This document shows positions 38,651 to 48,221 of a DNA stretch of 64,000 bases, piece by piece. Numbering within the stretch: position 1 is the stretch's first letter; each line of letters starts with the position of its first letter. Under the pieces are notes generated by a model that was not told the DNA's origin, did not search any database, and saw only the letters and a program-made list of their open reading frames with translations. The stretch comes from Acidobacteriota bacterium (GTDB taxonomy: Bacteria; Acidobacteriota; Terriglobia; UBA7540): positions 25,559 through 89,558 of the forward strand of contig SCRD01000020.1 in assembly GCA_004298155.1 (NCBI GenBank), written 5' to 3'. Made by a program: the position numbers and the translations under genes.

Positions 38651-39634
38651 ATGTTGTTCAAGACTTTCAGTGCAGCAACCTTTGGAATCGATGCTTATCC
38701 GGTTGAAGTGGAAGTGGACATCTCCGCCGGCAAGCCGGATTTTACAACTGTGGGCCTGCCCGATGCCGCCATTCGTGAAAGCCGTGAGCGCATCAAGGCG
38801 GCTATTAAGAATTGTGGCCTCGAGTATCCCTTCCAGAGCATCACGGTGAACCTTGCGCCCGCCGACGTGAAGAAGGAAGGCTCAGGTTTTGACCTGCCGA
38901 TTGCACTCGGCATCCTGGGCGCCAACAGTGGGGCCCTGCTCAATAACCATCTGAAGAATTACATTTTTCTCGGCGAACTTTCACTCGACGGCAGCATTCG
39001 CCCCATCAAGGGAGCACTGTCAATTGCTGCCATGGCCAAGCAGAAGGGGATCCGGACGCTTGTGGTGCCTGTGGAGAATGCTCCAGAGGCAGCAGTGGTG
39101 GCTGACATTCAGGTGTACGGCATGCGTTCACTGCCAGAAGTGATTGATTTGATCAACGGCGCACGCGAGTTCGGGCCCACCAAGGTCAACACCGCCGAGA
39201 TGCTGGACCACGCCGGCAAATACAATGTTGACTTCCACGATGTGAAGGGCCAGATGCATGCCAAACGCGCCATTGAAGTCGCAACCGCCGGGGGCCACAA
39301 TATTCTCATGATCGGGCCGCCGGGTGCGGGCAAGACCATGCTGGCCAAACGCATCCCGACCATTCTGCCGCCCCTCACTTTTAATGAGGCCATTCAGACT
39401 ACCAAAATCCACAGTGTGGCCGGAGTCCTTGATCCCGGGATGGGCCTCGTGGGCGTGCGGCCGTTCCGGGCCCCACACCACACTATTTCAGACGCCGGCC
39501 TCATTGGCGGCGGGGCCGTTCCCAGGCCGGGCGAGGTGAGCCTTGCGCACAACGGTCTGCTCTTTCTGGACGAGCTGCCGGAATTCGCCCGCAATGTGCT
39601 GGAGGTGATGCGCCAGCCGCTTGAAGACGGCTGA
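38651..39634 (+). pseudogene. comM: YifB/ComM-type Mg-chelatase-like ATPase, truncated in the ATPase domain
   Basis: The intact part (327 residues) starts [20 protein letters not shown] and includes the YifB N-terminal domain, Walker [32 protein letters not shown] and Walker [24 protein letters not shown]. Normal family members are about 500 residues and continue with RVTI and a metal-cysteine segment. Here a TGA follows at once and no C-terminal half is found downstream. ComM helps branch migration during natural transformation. The truncated protein lacks sensor 2 and the C-terminal domain and is probably inactive. The break marks the edge of an accessory region. Confidence 0.85.
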
Positions 39635-39988
39635 CCTCGTCACCACCCCTGTTAAGCTCATCATTCCAATAAATTTTTGACTCAGATGACTGGGCTGACA
39701 GTGGTGTTTCGAGGAACACACGGGCCGCCGTCATGAAGCAACCCACACGGGTATGGGTATCTTCGTTGCTGAAAGACAGCTGGTGTATTTGCCACTAAAA
39801 CCCTCATAGGTTTGGCCCCCTATGGCAAAAGGGTACAACCCCACTGCATCCCGAAGCCCACCCTTCTCGTGCGTTCGACAATTTTCTCGCAGTACTCCTC
39901 AGAACCTCTCCGATGTAGGCGTCGGTGTTTAGCGGCTATTCGTTGACAATCTGCCCTAATACGGTGACCACCAGCCTCGCAACAGTTC
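39635..39988. other. Non-coding stretch at the comM break
   Basis: About 350 bases with no sensible reading frame, and no comM continuation in any frame that I can see. It connects the comM stump to the minus-strand phosphoesterase gene and likely contains the recombination or insertion junction. Confidence 0.45.
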
Positions 39989-41392
39989 CTATTGAGACTT
40001 GGCCTTCTGCTCCTCCAGGAACTTCTCCACTCGCTCGATAGCTACGTCAGCCATCCCATCAAAGCCCGTTATAACTCTCTTCGCCCGGCTTACGAAGTCA
40101 TGCAAGCCAACGTCGGTAGCTGTTTCCAACAACTGTGTCCAGGCAAAAAGCGCCGCGTGATGTGCCGAGGGGTTGAGCTGGACTCGGCCGACCACGCCAG
40201 CCCAGGGATCAGGCGGCAATTCGGTAACGGAGCTCGACTCCGAGATTCGCGGAGGCTTGTCCTGCCTCGGCTCCTTCGAGAGCAAAATTCCGATACTCTT
40301 TGCGTTTGCAGTGCGGTTCCCCAACGATCCGAGAGCCCATTTTTCGATCAGATATCTGAGGATGCTCGTGTGATCAAATTCAGTTTTCCCCACTATTTTC
40401 GGGGCATACGGCGAAACCAGAACTGCCGGAACTCGCACGCCGAGCTGCTTGAAGTCGAACTCCTCGGAATGGAAGTCTGGCGGCACCGCATTAAGTGGAT
40501 TGACATGATCGTAAAAGCCACCATGCTCGTCGAAAAGCACCACAAGGAGGGTAGACTGCCAGAGCCTGCTATTGGCCGTCAGCGCATTATAAACGTCGGC
40601 CACCAGTTGGTCGGCTCCGAGAATGTCATGAGGTGGATGCGCATCATTTGCCCCCGGTGGGTAATACGCGGGTTCGATAAAGCTATATGATGGGAACTCT
40701 TCGGCATCGCCTGCCGCGTCCTCAAATAAGGCCCTCAACTTGAAATAGTTCGCTGCATTCCTTGGCTCCAACTGATGTACCAAAGCCAGGCTTTGGGGGA
40801 TGTCACCGTAATAGATTTTCCATGGGATTTTCTTCTCATTCAAGCGGTCATATATCGTCGTCTGGTCATACCAGTGGAGGTTAGCGTCTAGGATTCCTTC
40901 CGGCATGGTCACCCTGCCGAGGGATGTGCCTGAGTGGACAAAGAAGCGATTGGGCCAGGTTGGGCCAGGCAGTGAGGAATACCAGTGGTCGCAGACAGTG
41001 AAATTCCGAGCCAGCGTGTGAAGTGCAGGAAGTGTCCCCACATCGTGATATTTCATGACCTCAGCGCGGTCCGGTTCTTTTGAACGGGGATAGCTCTGTA
41101 CAAAGTCGTCTACGAAGCCGCTGTTGTCGCCACGTAATTGGTAGACAACGTGCTCGTATTCATGGTGCGGGTCATAATTCGTGATCCTTGCCGCCCCAGG
41201 TTCCTGGGCGTAAACCTTTCCAACCGAAGAGTCTGTGTTAGTCCGTGGTTTGTCGGATTTGGGAATGCCTTCAAGATGTAGTTCGTCGGCAAGGCATCCG
41301 AGAACGTGATCAAAGGAACGGTTCTCTAGCATGAGAACCACGACATGCTTGATCGGATCGTCCGGCTTTTGCCAGGAACCCTGCTCTGACAT
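39989..41392 (-). CDS. Phosphoesterase family protein (phospholipase C/acid phosphatase type)
   Basis: The 467-residue protein belongs to the PF04185-type phosphoesterases. Marks are IKHVVVLMLENRSFDHVLG at the N-terminus (metal-binding ENRSFD), DHWYSSLPGPTWPNRFF, and LLVVLFDEHGGFYDHV with the FDE/H metal ligands. The family hydrolyses phosphatidylcholine and other phosphomono- or diesters. Unlike typical phospholipases C, no signal peptide is visible. The start at 41392 follows AAGGAGGG. An earlier GTG at 41452 would overlap the upstream gene. It forms a two-gene unit with the unknown protein upstream, inside the accessory region. Confidence 0.85.
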   Translation of the reverse strand: MSEQGSWQKPDDPIKHVVVLMLENRSFDHVLGCLADELHLEGIPKSDKPRTNTDSSVGKVYAQEPGAARITNYDPHHEYEHVVYQLRGDNSGFVDDFVQSYPRSKEPDRAEVMKYHDVGTLPALHTLARNFTVCDHWYSSLPGPTWPNRFFVHSGTSLGRVTMPEGILDANLHWYDQTTIYDRLNEKKIPWKIYYGDIPQSLALVHQLEPRNAANYFKLRALFEDAAGDAEEFPSYSFIEPAYYPPGANDAHPPHDILGADQLVADVYNALTANSRLWQSTLLVVLFDEHGGFYDHVNPLNAVPPDFHSEEFDFKQLGVRVPAVLVSPYAPKIVGKTEFDHTSILRYLIEKWALGSLGNRTANAKSIGILLSKEPRQDKPPRISESSSVTELPPDPWAGVVGRVQLNPSAHHAALFAWTQLLETATDVGLHDFVSRAKRVITGFDGMADVAIERVEKFLEEQKAKSQ

Positions 41393-41448
41393 ATGTCTAC
41401 CCTCCTTGGGACTCGCTCCTTTTGGCGAGTGGTTCATTGAGCAGTCAT

Positions 41449-42390
41449 TCACACAATAATGTAGAGTGGATTGAATTCAGGAACCCCAGCGTGTCTCCCG
41501 GCGATCCACCTCAGCACATATACCTCTTTCGGATTCGTAAGTCCGCCTGTAATCGCGTTGGGGATCACCTCAAGAAGTGCGTGTGCACCTAAATCCTTGT
41601 AGTAGTCGATGTCAGGCTCAACCTTGACGCAATCCACTCCGTCAATCTGCTTCGTGTCTCCTTCGTGGAAAGTCAATTGAACATTCGCTTCCCCGAATTG
41701 AATCTGTTTGTAGCTCCTCGTGGCACCAGGATGAAACAGCCCGCTTCCGAATTCTGGGGCAAACTTTCCGTGGTGCGCCGCTTGCACAACTTGGTCGATC
41801 AGTCTCTTGTCCGCGTAGGCGAAGAAACGATCTTGGGCCATCTCGTCCCAGATTATCTCTTTCAGGTAATCGAGCGGTGTCCCGACGGGTAGGTAGATTG
41901 CTTCCATAGCGGTTGTAATGTTCAAGAAGGCGGCGAGTGTGGCCGCCTGATTTTCGCGCAAATCGTCATAACGATCCTTAGCAACTGTCTCCGAGGCTAC
42001 GCCGGAAGAGAGAAGCTGCAAGAGTTGATGGTGCGAGGCTCGCAAGCCATCCCAGGATGCCTTCGCAAAATTGAAGGTCCCCTCCTTGGGCACAAGCATG
42101 AGGTCAATATGATGCCAGGCATTTCGGGTGATCTTTACCGGCGTAAATCCCGCGTCGCAATAGCCGTCAGCCGTCACAAGTATGGTGTAATTGTCGCCAA
42201 AATTATCGTAAAATGGCAGGTCTTCGCAGGCGATGTTTGATCCTTTATACTTCCCTTCAAATTGCTTTTCCTGTTTGCCGTCTATTACGCGGATCAACAC
42301 CTCTGCATCTTGTAACATCGGCTGCCGTGCACCGTCGAAAACATTGATCATCAGTTTCCCCGTGTTCGAATCAGTGTTGGCTGAGGACAT
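41449..42390 (-). CDS. Unknown protein upstream of the phosphoesterase
   Basis: I do not recognise this 313-residue protein. The N-terminal third (KLMINVFDGARQPMLQDAEV ... ILVTADGYCDAGFTPVKI) looks like a beta-sandwich of the carboxypeptidase-regulatory or prealbumin kind. A helical middle (SHHQLLQLLSSGVASE, then ATLAAFLNITTAMEAIYLPVG) and a beta-rich end resembling a short lipase-modulator domain follow. There is no signal peptide. The start has a strong GGGAGGGGG site. Its stop lies 57 bases before the phosphoesterase start, so it is probably a partner or regulator of that enzyme. Confidence 0.7.
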   Translation of the reverse strand: MSSANTDSNTGKLMINVFDGARQPMLQDAEVLIRVIDGKQEKQFEGKYKGSNIACEDLPFYDNFGDNYTILVTADGYCDAGFTPVKITRNAWHHIDLMLVPKEGTFNFAKASWDGLRASHHQLLQLLSSGVASETVAKDRYDDLRENQAATLAAFLNITTAMEAIYLPVGTPLDYLKEIIWDEMAQDRFFAYADKRLIDQVVQAAHHGKFAPEFGSGLFHPGATRSYKQIQFGEANVQLTFHEGDTKQIDGVDCVKVEPDIDYYKDLGAHALLEVIPNAITGGLTNPKEVYVLRWIAGRHAGVPEFNPLYIIV

Positions 42391-42565
42391 TTCCCCCTCC
42401 CTATCTGTTGAATCATAACCAACTCATTCTGGTCAGGCAACCAACCGTATCGCGCTTAGTGTTTTCGTCACGCTATTAAGACGAAACCACTCTCGAACAT
42501 GGAAAGGCATTGTATCCCAAGGCACTTCGAATGTATCCTCATGCCGGTCCCCAGGAGGCGACCAC

Positions 42566-43215
42566 ATGAAAACACGAATCCTCTTCGCCATTCTCGCCGT
42601 CGGAGCAATCTCGATCTTGATCGGTGTTCCTCAGGCCCAACCCCGCCACGTCGGCCCTGTAGACATCTACCCTAATTCAATGATGACGCCGGGGGCAGCT
42701 AACCCGGAGATCGCCAAGCGAACATCCAGGACAATATCTGCAATCGGCATTGGAGCACGAAACTGGTTCGGCCTCCGTCTAGCTACACCAGCAGGCTGAA
42801 ACGCAAACAGCTTCGGAAATACGGGGACACCGTCCATCAGACTAGGGCGGAGCTGATCAATCCAATCACTGGTAAGCTTGGCAGGACCCGCTGCGTGGCA
42901 CATTCCGACAACATGGCCTGCTACGAGGAGGATCATCTGATTTCGCTTGAAAACGGTGGCGGTCCGAGAGACCCACGGAATCTCTGGCCGGAGCCCTATA
43001 ACACCCGTGTTGCCGGGACAATCATGGGTGCTCGGCAGAAGGATGTTGTCGAGGGCTTTATCCACGACGAGATTTGCTACGCCATTCCCGGCTCCAGGAG
43101 GAACTCTTATATCCCAGCGACCACTTCGATCACCCTGAAGCGGGGACAGGAGATTCTGGCCGGTGACTGGTATGACTGTTACCAGGCGATAAAGAACGGA
43201 AAGCCTTGCAAGTGA
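42566..43215 (+). pseudogene. Exported HNH-nuclease-like protein, broken by a one-base deletion
   Basis: The first frame starts at ATG 42566 (AGGAGGCG site) with a Sec signal (ILFAILAVGAISILIGVPQA). It loses sense after NPEIAK near 42718. The next frame continues at once with NIQDNICNRHW, VRPPSSYTSRLKRKQL and YEEDHLISLENGGGPRDPRNLWPE, an HNH-like DHLI-L-GG motif known from exported proteins that normally read NPxVTQxNIxxTIC...DHLIPLELGG. Restoring one base gives about 216 continuous residues. Either the gene is dead or the sequence has an error here. A nuclease role is inferred from the DH motif. Confidence 0.75.
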
Positions 43216-43326
43216 GAATTCCGTTAAAGTCGATCTGGTTTGTCACTGGATGGCCTTAGGAGACAACCGGCAACGGAAGAAAAGTGACAAAAGGGTCGAA
43301 TTCAAATTCAATTCCAAGGGGCAGTG

Positions 43327-43584
43327 ATGACGAGACATGAAAAGGAAAACTTTGAAGGCAAGCACGTCGTCCTGGACGAAGGGGTGTTCATCGACTGCAC
43401 GTTCAAGAATTGCAGCCTTGAATATTCTGGTAGTGATGTCTACGTCCAAAATTGTCAGGCAGAGAACTGCCAACTCGTCTGGCGTGATGCTGCGCAGCGA
43501 ACGGTCGGGTTGCTTCAAGGCCTCGGCCTAATTGCACAGGCACCGGTGACAATGGTAGAGACCCCAACAAAGCGGGTACAGTGA
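43327..43584 (+). CDS. Small hypothetical protein
   Basis: The 85-residue product (MTRHEKENFEGKHVVLDEGV...) has alternating hydrophobic residues with repeated Cys-Thr/Asn-Cys spacing (FIDCTFKNCSLEYSG, VQNCQAENCQLVW). This pattern resembles a short right-handed beta-helix or pentapeptide-like strand stack. It has an AAGGGGC site and no signal peptide. No function is recognised. It lies in the accessory region between two frameshifted genes. Confidence 0.55.
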   Translation: MTRHEKENFEGKHVVLDEGVFIDCTFKNCSLEYSGSDVYVQNCQAENCQLVWRDAAQRTVGLLQGLGLIAQAPVTMVETPTKRVQ

Positions 43585-43640
43585 GGAGAATAGGTGTTGC
43601 GAGAACGTCAGCGTGGAGCCAAGAAAGGCGGTGAGTAGTC

Positions 43641-44131
43641 ATGACATTGTCTCCCGAAGAGAGGTGGCGGAATCTGGATGTGGCTTTGGTAAGCTTCGTG
43701 GCCGCACTTGGTGATGGTTGGGTTTTCAGATTCTATATCATGCGTACCGATTTTCCCGATGTCTTGCCGACCACATGGCCGGAGTTGACAAAGAGAGGCT
43801 TACTGGAAGACATGAACATGAATGTCGAGGCATACAAATTTACCCCATTGGGGTATGTGAAGGCCCTCAAGGTTTCAGGTCGGATGACCCGGAGTTTCGG
43901 CGAAAGCTTGGAAACATCTGCAAGGTCCTAAAAGACTATGTCAAGGGCAGGTCCGAATTTGCTTTGATCCCATTTGATACGCTGGTATCAGAGTCCGGGG
44001 TGTCCAAGGGTTTCGCATACAATGCGCTCGACTCTGATCTGATACGCCACGTTCTGGGAAGAATCGGCGCTGAGTGGGACGGCGAACATCTCGTGAAGGT
44101 GCCGATAGATTTCGGGATTGCCCCATTGTAA
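43641..44131 (+). pseudogene. Hypothetical protein broken by a one-base deletion
   Basis: The first frame, from ATG 43641 (MTLSPEERWRNLDVALVSF), reads sensibly to TPLGYVKALKVSG near 43880. A second frame then continues with DDPEFRRKLGNICKVLKDYV and KVPIDFGIAPL to a stop at 44131. The frame change equals the loss of one base. Joined, it would be a soluble protein of about 163 residues with no recognised domain. It is either a decayed gene or a sequence error. Confidence 0.6.
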
Positions 44132-44301
44132 AGCGACAATGCCTCTGACGAAGTTCGCTGCATGGCATATCGACCAAATCATCTTGGATGTGGTTCACTG
44201 AAATCACTCGACGGACAGTCGAATCAGCGGCGAGCGTGATTTTGGGAACCAGTAGTCGGACTAGGCTGTTCTGATGGTGATGACGAGGAGATCCTGACTC
44301 C

Positions 44302-44499
44302 ATGGTATATCCCAAGGACTACACGGAAGAGGATGCAACTTGGGTAGACAAGGACAATATTGTGATCCACATCGACGGCCCAGGAATCTATCTGACCAAA
44401 GCATCCAAAATTCAAAGTATCATGTTTCTACGTGCCGAGGAAAATGCTGCATCAAGAGCGGAGGCCTCGGAATCTACTCCTGCCCCAAAGGTTTCCTGA
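44302..44499 (+). CDS. Small hypothetical protein
   Basis: A 65-residue protein (MVYPKDYTEEDATWVDKDNI...) with a beta-strand-like middle (NIVIHIDGPGIYL) and an acidic tail ending ESTPAPKVS. An AGGAG lies 11 bases before the ATG. It is not recognised, but the next gene starts 27 bases downstream and has a strong ribosome binding site, so the two may form a small operon. Confidence 0.4.
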   Translation: MVYPKDYTEEDATWVDKDNIVIHIDGPGIYLTKASKIQSIMFLRAEENAASRAEASESTPAPKVS

Positions 44500-44525
44500 C
44501 ACCGCAAATAGCTTTAGGAGGTGAA

Positions 44526-44939
44526 ATGACAAAGAACGCACTTCTTCCGATGCTTGTAATCTTAGCTACAACTCCCGTCTTCGCCCGGCGAATCCACAAG
44601 GGTTCCCGTCACGACCTTTGTTCCATCAAGTCAGTTTTCGTTGATGGCAACTCGGAGTCTGCTGATATTGTGCGCCAAAGAATCGAAAAGAAGACGTGGT
44701 TAAAACTTGTTCCGAGCGAGGATGGAGCGGACGGTGTGCTTAAGATTGCTGAGCACACGCTTACCAAACACTTTCCAATTTCTACACAGGAAACTGAGGT
44801 GAGCGACCAGCTTTGGAAAGGAAAAAAGCTTGACTGGTCCGAAACGAAAACTTGGGATGAGGGTGTTTTCAATTCTGGGTCAGGGTCTGCGGCCAGGCTT
44901 CTCCTCGATGACCTGAATAAGGAAGCTAACTGCGAATAG
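44526..44939 (+). CDS. Exported hypothetical protein
   Basis: The 137-residue product has a Sec signal (NALLPMLVILATTPVFA) and a mature part with CSIKSVFVDGNSESADIVRQ, EDGADGVLKIAEH and a terminal LLDDLNKEANCE. The VFVDG...D.VRQRI pattern recalls small periplasmic proteins of the DUF4136-like type, but I cannot assign it. TTTAGGAGGTGAA precedes the ATG. A longer in-frame extension upstream is not plausible because it overlaps the preceding gene. Confidence 0.6.
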   Translation: MTKNALLPMLVILATTPVFARRIHKGSRHDLCSIKSVFVDGNSESADIVRQRIEKKTWLKLVPSEDGADGVLKIAEHTLTKHFPISTQETEVSDQLWKGKKLDWSETKTWDEGVFNSGSGSAARLLLDDLNKEANCE

Positions 44940-45076
44940 TAAATCTCACCCAATGCTTTGGGAGCCAAGAGCACCTGAACCTGACCTTATTGCGTGTCTC
45001 CTTTTGCTAGGTATCAGTGGATGCCGTTACCGGGACGAAATGTCCCGGTCGATAACGCGGGGCGACAGGAGGGCGA

Positions 45077-45253
45077 ATGCCTCAAACTTACATTGAAGAC
45101 ATCAAAAAAATCATCGACACTCTGTGTACAGACGATGGGCTGATCTTGGAAGAAAAGCTCATTTTGCTTGGCCTGCTTACAGACCACATAACGAAAGTGA
45201 CGACACAACTTGAGCACGAACTGGCCGCCGCTAAGGGATGGCTGGTTCAGTGA
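45077..45253 (+). CDS. Very small protein (58 residues)
   Basis: An open frame from ATG 45077 to TGA 45253 encodes MPQTYIEDIKKIIDTLCTDD and continues with a helical ...KLILLGLLTDHITKVTTQLE... region. It has a GGAGGGCGA ribosome binding site. The amphipathic helices could form a coiled coil. No function is known, and it lies just before the IS element. Confidence 0.45.
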   Translation: MPQTYIEDIKKIIDTLCTDDGLILEEKLILLGLLTDHITKVTTQLEHELAAAKGWLVQ

Positions 45254-45416
45254 ATCAGGTGCACCCGCACGAATTGGGCACGGAAAGATAGGCGGCATGT
45301 AGCCATCCCGAGCCCGATTTCGACGCGGCGACCCCTGTTGTTCGCCAAAATTCAATCCGGTTCCGAAAGGAACTGGTTGTTTTCGTTCCGCCTGCCTTCT
45401 GGTATAAGCTTTTGCC

Positions 45417-46447
45417 ATGCTCCAATATCTGTCACTGTGTTGGGGAATATTCGGTCGCCTCTTTTGTTCCCGTCGAACTCTTATCCTTGAAAATCTCGCC
45501 TTGCACCAACAACTTGTAGTATTGAAACGGCGACGTCCAAGGCCTCGCCTCAGTAGCTTCGATCCGCTGTTCTGGATTGTTGCTCGTCGTTTCTGGTCGG
45601 GTTGGAAGCAGTCCCTGATCATCATCACACCGGAAACCGTAATTCGTTGGCATCGGGCTGGTTTTTGTCTCTATCGGAATCTGATTTCCAGAGTCAGGCG
45701 GCAGGTTGGGAGAAAGATGACACCCAAGGAAGTTCGCGATCTAATCTTCCGCATGGTTGCCGAGAACCCGACCTGGGGTACGGCTCGCATCCACGGTGAG
45801 CTTCTGATGCTAGGATTCGATGTTTCCGAGAGAACGGTCTCGCGGTGGATGAAACGAGCCCCCAGGACTCCTGCTCCTGCCCGGCGCTGGGTTGCCTTTC
45901 TTCACAACCATCGGGAAGCCATCGTGGCGATGGATTTCTTCACCATTCCGACGCTTACGTTGCGCGTACTCTACGGCTTCATCGTCATCGATCATGCTCG
46001 TCGGCTGATCCTGCATTTCAACGTTACTTCCCATCCCACGACCCACTGGATTGTCCAGCAACTGCGGGAAGCGTTCCCGTTTGGGGAGGCGCCCAGGTAT
46101 CTGATCTTTGACCGCGATGCAAATACGGCTCGGAAGTCTTGACCGCCGTACGGTCCCTCGAACTGGATCCTGTGAGAGACTCCTTTAGGAGTCCATGGCA
46201 AAACGGGGTTGCGGAACGCTGGTTCGAGAGTTGTCGAAGAGACTTGCTGGATCACATCATCGCGGTGAATGAGCGCCATCTCAAACGGTTGCTCTCTGAA
46301 TACGTCGATTACTACCATCAGGACCGGACGCACCTTGGGTTGGGGAAGGGAACACCGGCCGGTAGAAACCGCTCAACGGATTCTGGCGCCGTACTTTGCC
46401 ACGAGCGGCTTGGCGGGTTGCATCATCGTTATGATCGGGCCGCATAA
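45417..46447 (+). pseudogene. IS transposase with integrase (DDE) core, frameshifted
   Basis: The N-terminal part (LALHQQLVVLKRRRPRPRL, then TPKEVRDLIFRMVAENPTWG and the helix-turn-helix-like VSERTVSRWMKRA) is followed by the rve core: VAMDFFTIPTLTLRVLYGF and LIFDRDA. The reading then stops, and another frame continues with YGSEVLTAVRSLELDP, SPWQNGVAERWFESCRRDLL and THLGLGKGTP. Insertion of one base after the DRDA codons (about 46118, an AAA/AA run) restores the whole protein of about 343 residues. The catalytic D, D, E triad would be complete. I did not find terminal inverted repeats with certainty. Confidence 0.85.
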
Positions 46448-46558
46448 TCCGGACCGCCAATGATGCCACGGACTTTGACAAAGATGCATGTATGTGCGCG
46501 CACATGGACTGTCTTTCCGATGTAACTGCGCAGTGCATGAAGAGCTTCCTGCCCACGG

Positions 46559-47026
46559 TTGAGGAAATCCCTCCAAGCTGGGGTGCGCGTAAATTGCGCC
46601 ACGCTCATCGCGGACCGTATTTTGGCGAAGCACCGGAATAATCAAGTAGTGCTTTACCCAGTTCCTGACCTGACCACGATTGACGATGTTCCGAACGCTC
46701 ACGACTATCGACGATGGCGAGCGGCACTTGACCGAACTGACCCTAGTACGTACACCCGCATTCACGAGTTGCTCGATCCCAGATTCAACGCACGCGAAGT
46801 CGATACCTCCGGCTGGATTCCCGGAGCTGATTGGACCGGAACTGAATTTGAGCCCATTTCCTCGGCGTGCGGGGAGAATCCAGAGGTTGCCGCCTTGTTC
46901 TTCGGCCTATTGATATGGCAGATTGTTACGGACCGCAATGATTGCTGGTCCTTCGGGAGGTACGAAAAGGAAGGAATTCCAATTCGAAGCATGACCTATT
47001 TTAGGATTGACTGCCCACGCGAGTGA
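46559..47026 (+). CDS. Hypothetical protein, possibly N-terminally truncated
   Basis: Up to 155 residues, reading LAKHRNNQVVLYPVPDLTTI, HELLDPRFNAREVDTSGW and ENPEVAALFFGLLIWQIVTD. The composition looks like a real soluble protein, but the only upstream start is a TTG at 46559 without a good ribosome binding site. The IS element ends about 110 bases before it, so its original start may have been removed. No domain is recognised. Confidence 0.45.
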   Translation: MRKSLQAGVRVNCATLIADRILAKHRNNQVVLYPVPDLTTIDDVPNAHDYRRWRAALDRTDPSTYTRIHELLDPRFNAREVDTSGWIPGADWTGTEFEPISSACGENPEVAALFFGLLIWQIVTDRNDCWSFGRYEKEGIPIRSMTYFRIDCPRE

Positions 47027-47277
47027 AGAGTGTTCAGCGTATCCATTCCCGGACGACGCGAAATAGCGTATTTTCTTCTCCGACCGATTGGCGACTTGAA
47101 TTCGGAGATCCGCTGATGGCGGACTGGCTTATATAGCATTGGCGCGGGCAACCGCAAGTAGAGCAATGGTCTTTGGCGACCGGGTGAGGATGCTTCATCA
47201 CCACGCCGTGGCGGACCGTCTTCTTCTGGTGGAAATATCGTAAATTGAGCCAAGGGAGTCGGGCTTGATGCTCCGCG

Positions 47278-48189
47278 TCATCTTACAACGACCTTTTGAG
47301 ACCGTAGTTGGTTCGCTTTCCTACACCTACCGACAAATTCTCGGACGGCCCTCGGAAGGTATTCGCGCTTCGGCAGCACCAGGCTAACCTCTCCGCCAAT
47401 GGGAGTTTCACGGACCCTGACGCGGTGAATCCCATTGCTCCGGGTTCGACGTGCTGGAAGCAACGCGATGGCCAAATTCGTTTTTATTACTTTTTCCATC
47501 GCTTCCTCATTTTCGAGTTCAAAGGAAATGTTTGCGGTGACGCCCGCGGAGCGAAGCCTCTGTTCGCATATTTGCCGGATGTGGCTAGCTTCCGGCAGCA
47601 TCGCAAAAGGGAAGCTGGCCAGCTCGTTGAGCGAGACCGAGGCTCTCTTCGCCAACGGATGGTGATCACCCACGGCCCACACAAACTCTTCTTTGTAGAG
47701 AACCTCGTATTGCAGGTTTAATTTCTTTGGCAGAATGTCGGCTGCATTGAAGACGATTCCTAAATCAAAGACTTCGGCTTGGATCTGCCCAAACACATCT
47801 CCCGCAGTTGTTGTTTTTACATAGACCTCCACTTTGGGAAAGTCCTTTTGAAATCGCTCCAGAATGGGAAGAAGATAAGAAAAAAGAATTGTATCAGCGG
47901 TGCCGATCCTTAATGTGCCCCGCTGGAGCTCACGCGCCTCGCTGATCTGGTGATAAGCGTCGGACACTTCCTGGCGAACCCTGCGGGCGGTTGCGACGAT
48001 GATGCATCCCGCTTCTGTGAGGACCACACGCTTTCCGCTCCGCACCAAAATTCGATCATGAACCTGATCTTCGAGCAATTTAATCTGCCGGTGGATTGCC
48101 GAATGGGAGATATGGAGACGCTCTCCAGCCCTGGCGTATCCACCGCTTTCGACCACAGCTAGAAGCATCTCGAGTTGGCGAACTTCCAT
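47278..48189 (-). CDS. LysR family transcriptional regulator
   Basis: The 303-residue protein has the LysR winged helix at residues 1-60 (MEVRQLEMLLAVVESGGYAR, AGERLHISHSAIHRQIKLLE). The periplasmic-binding-like effector domain starts near residue 90 (GTLRIGTADTILFSYLLP, DLGIVFNAADILP). GGGGGAGGCG precedes the start. It is divergent from the TonB receptor gene, with a palindrome and a TATAAT box in the 146-base interval, the classic LysR arrangement. It probably controls the catabolic cluster on the opposite strand in response to an intermediate of the pathway. Confidence 0.93.
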   Translation of the reverse strand: MEVRQLEMLLAVVESGGYARAGERLHISHSAIHRQIKLLEDQVHDRILVRSGKRVVLTEAGCIIVATARRVRQEVSDAYHQISEARELQRGTLRIGTADTILFSYLLPILERFQKDFPKVEVYVKTTTAGDVFGQIQAEVFDLGIVFNAADILPKKLNLQYEVLYKEEFVWAVGDHHPLAKRASVSLNELASFPFAMLPEASHIRQICEQRLRSAGVTANISFELENEEAMEKVIKTNLAIALLPARRTRSNGIHRVRVRETPIGGEVSLVLPKREYLPRAVREFVGRCRKANQLRSQKVVVR

Positions 48190-48221
48190 GGCGCCTCCCC
48201 CAGACGAAATGTGTCAATTAC

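Noticed and set aside
46118..46147. Programmed frameshift in the left-hand transposase
   Set aside because: The family is normally encoded in one frame. The break lies in the catalytic core next to DRDA, and there is no slippery heptamer, so a base loss is more likely.
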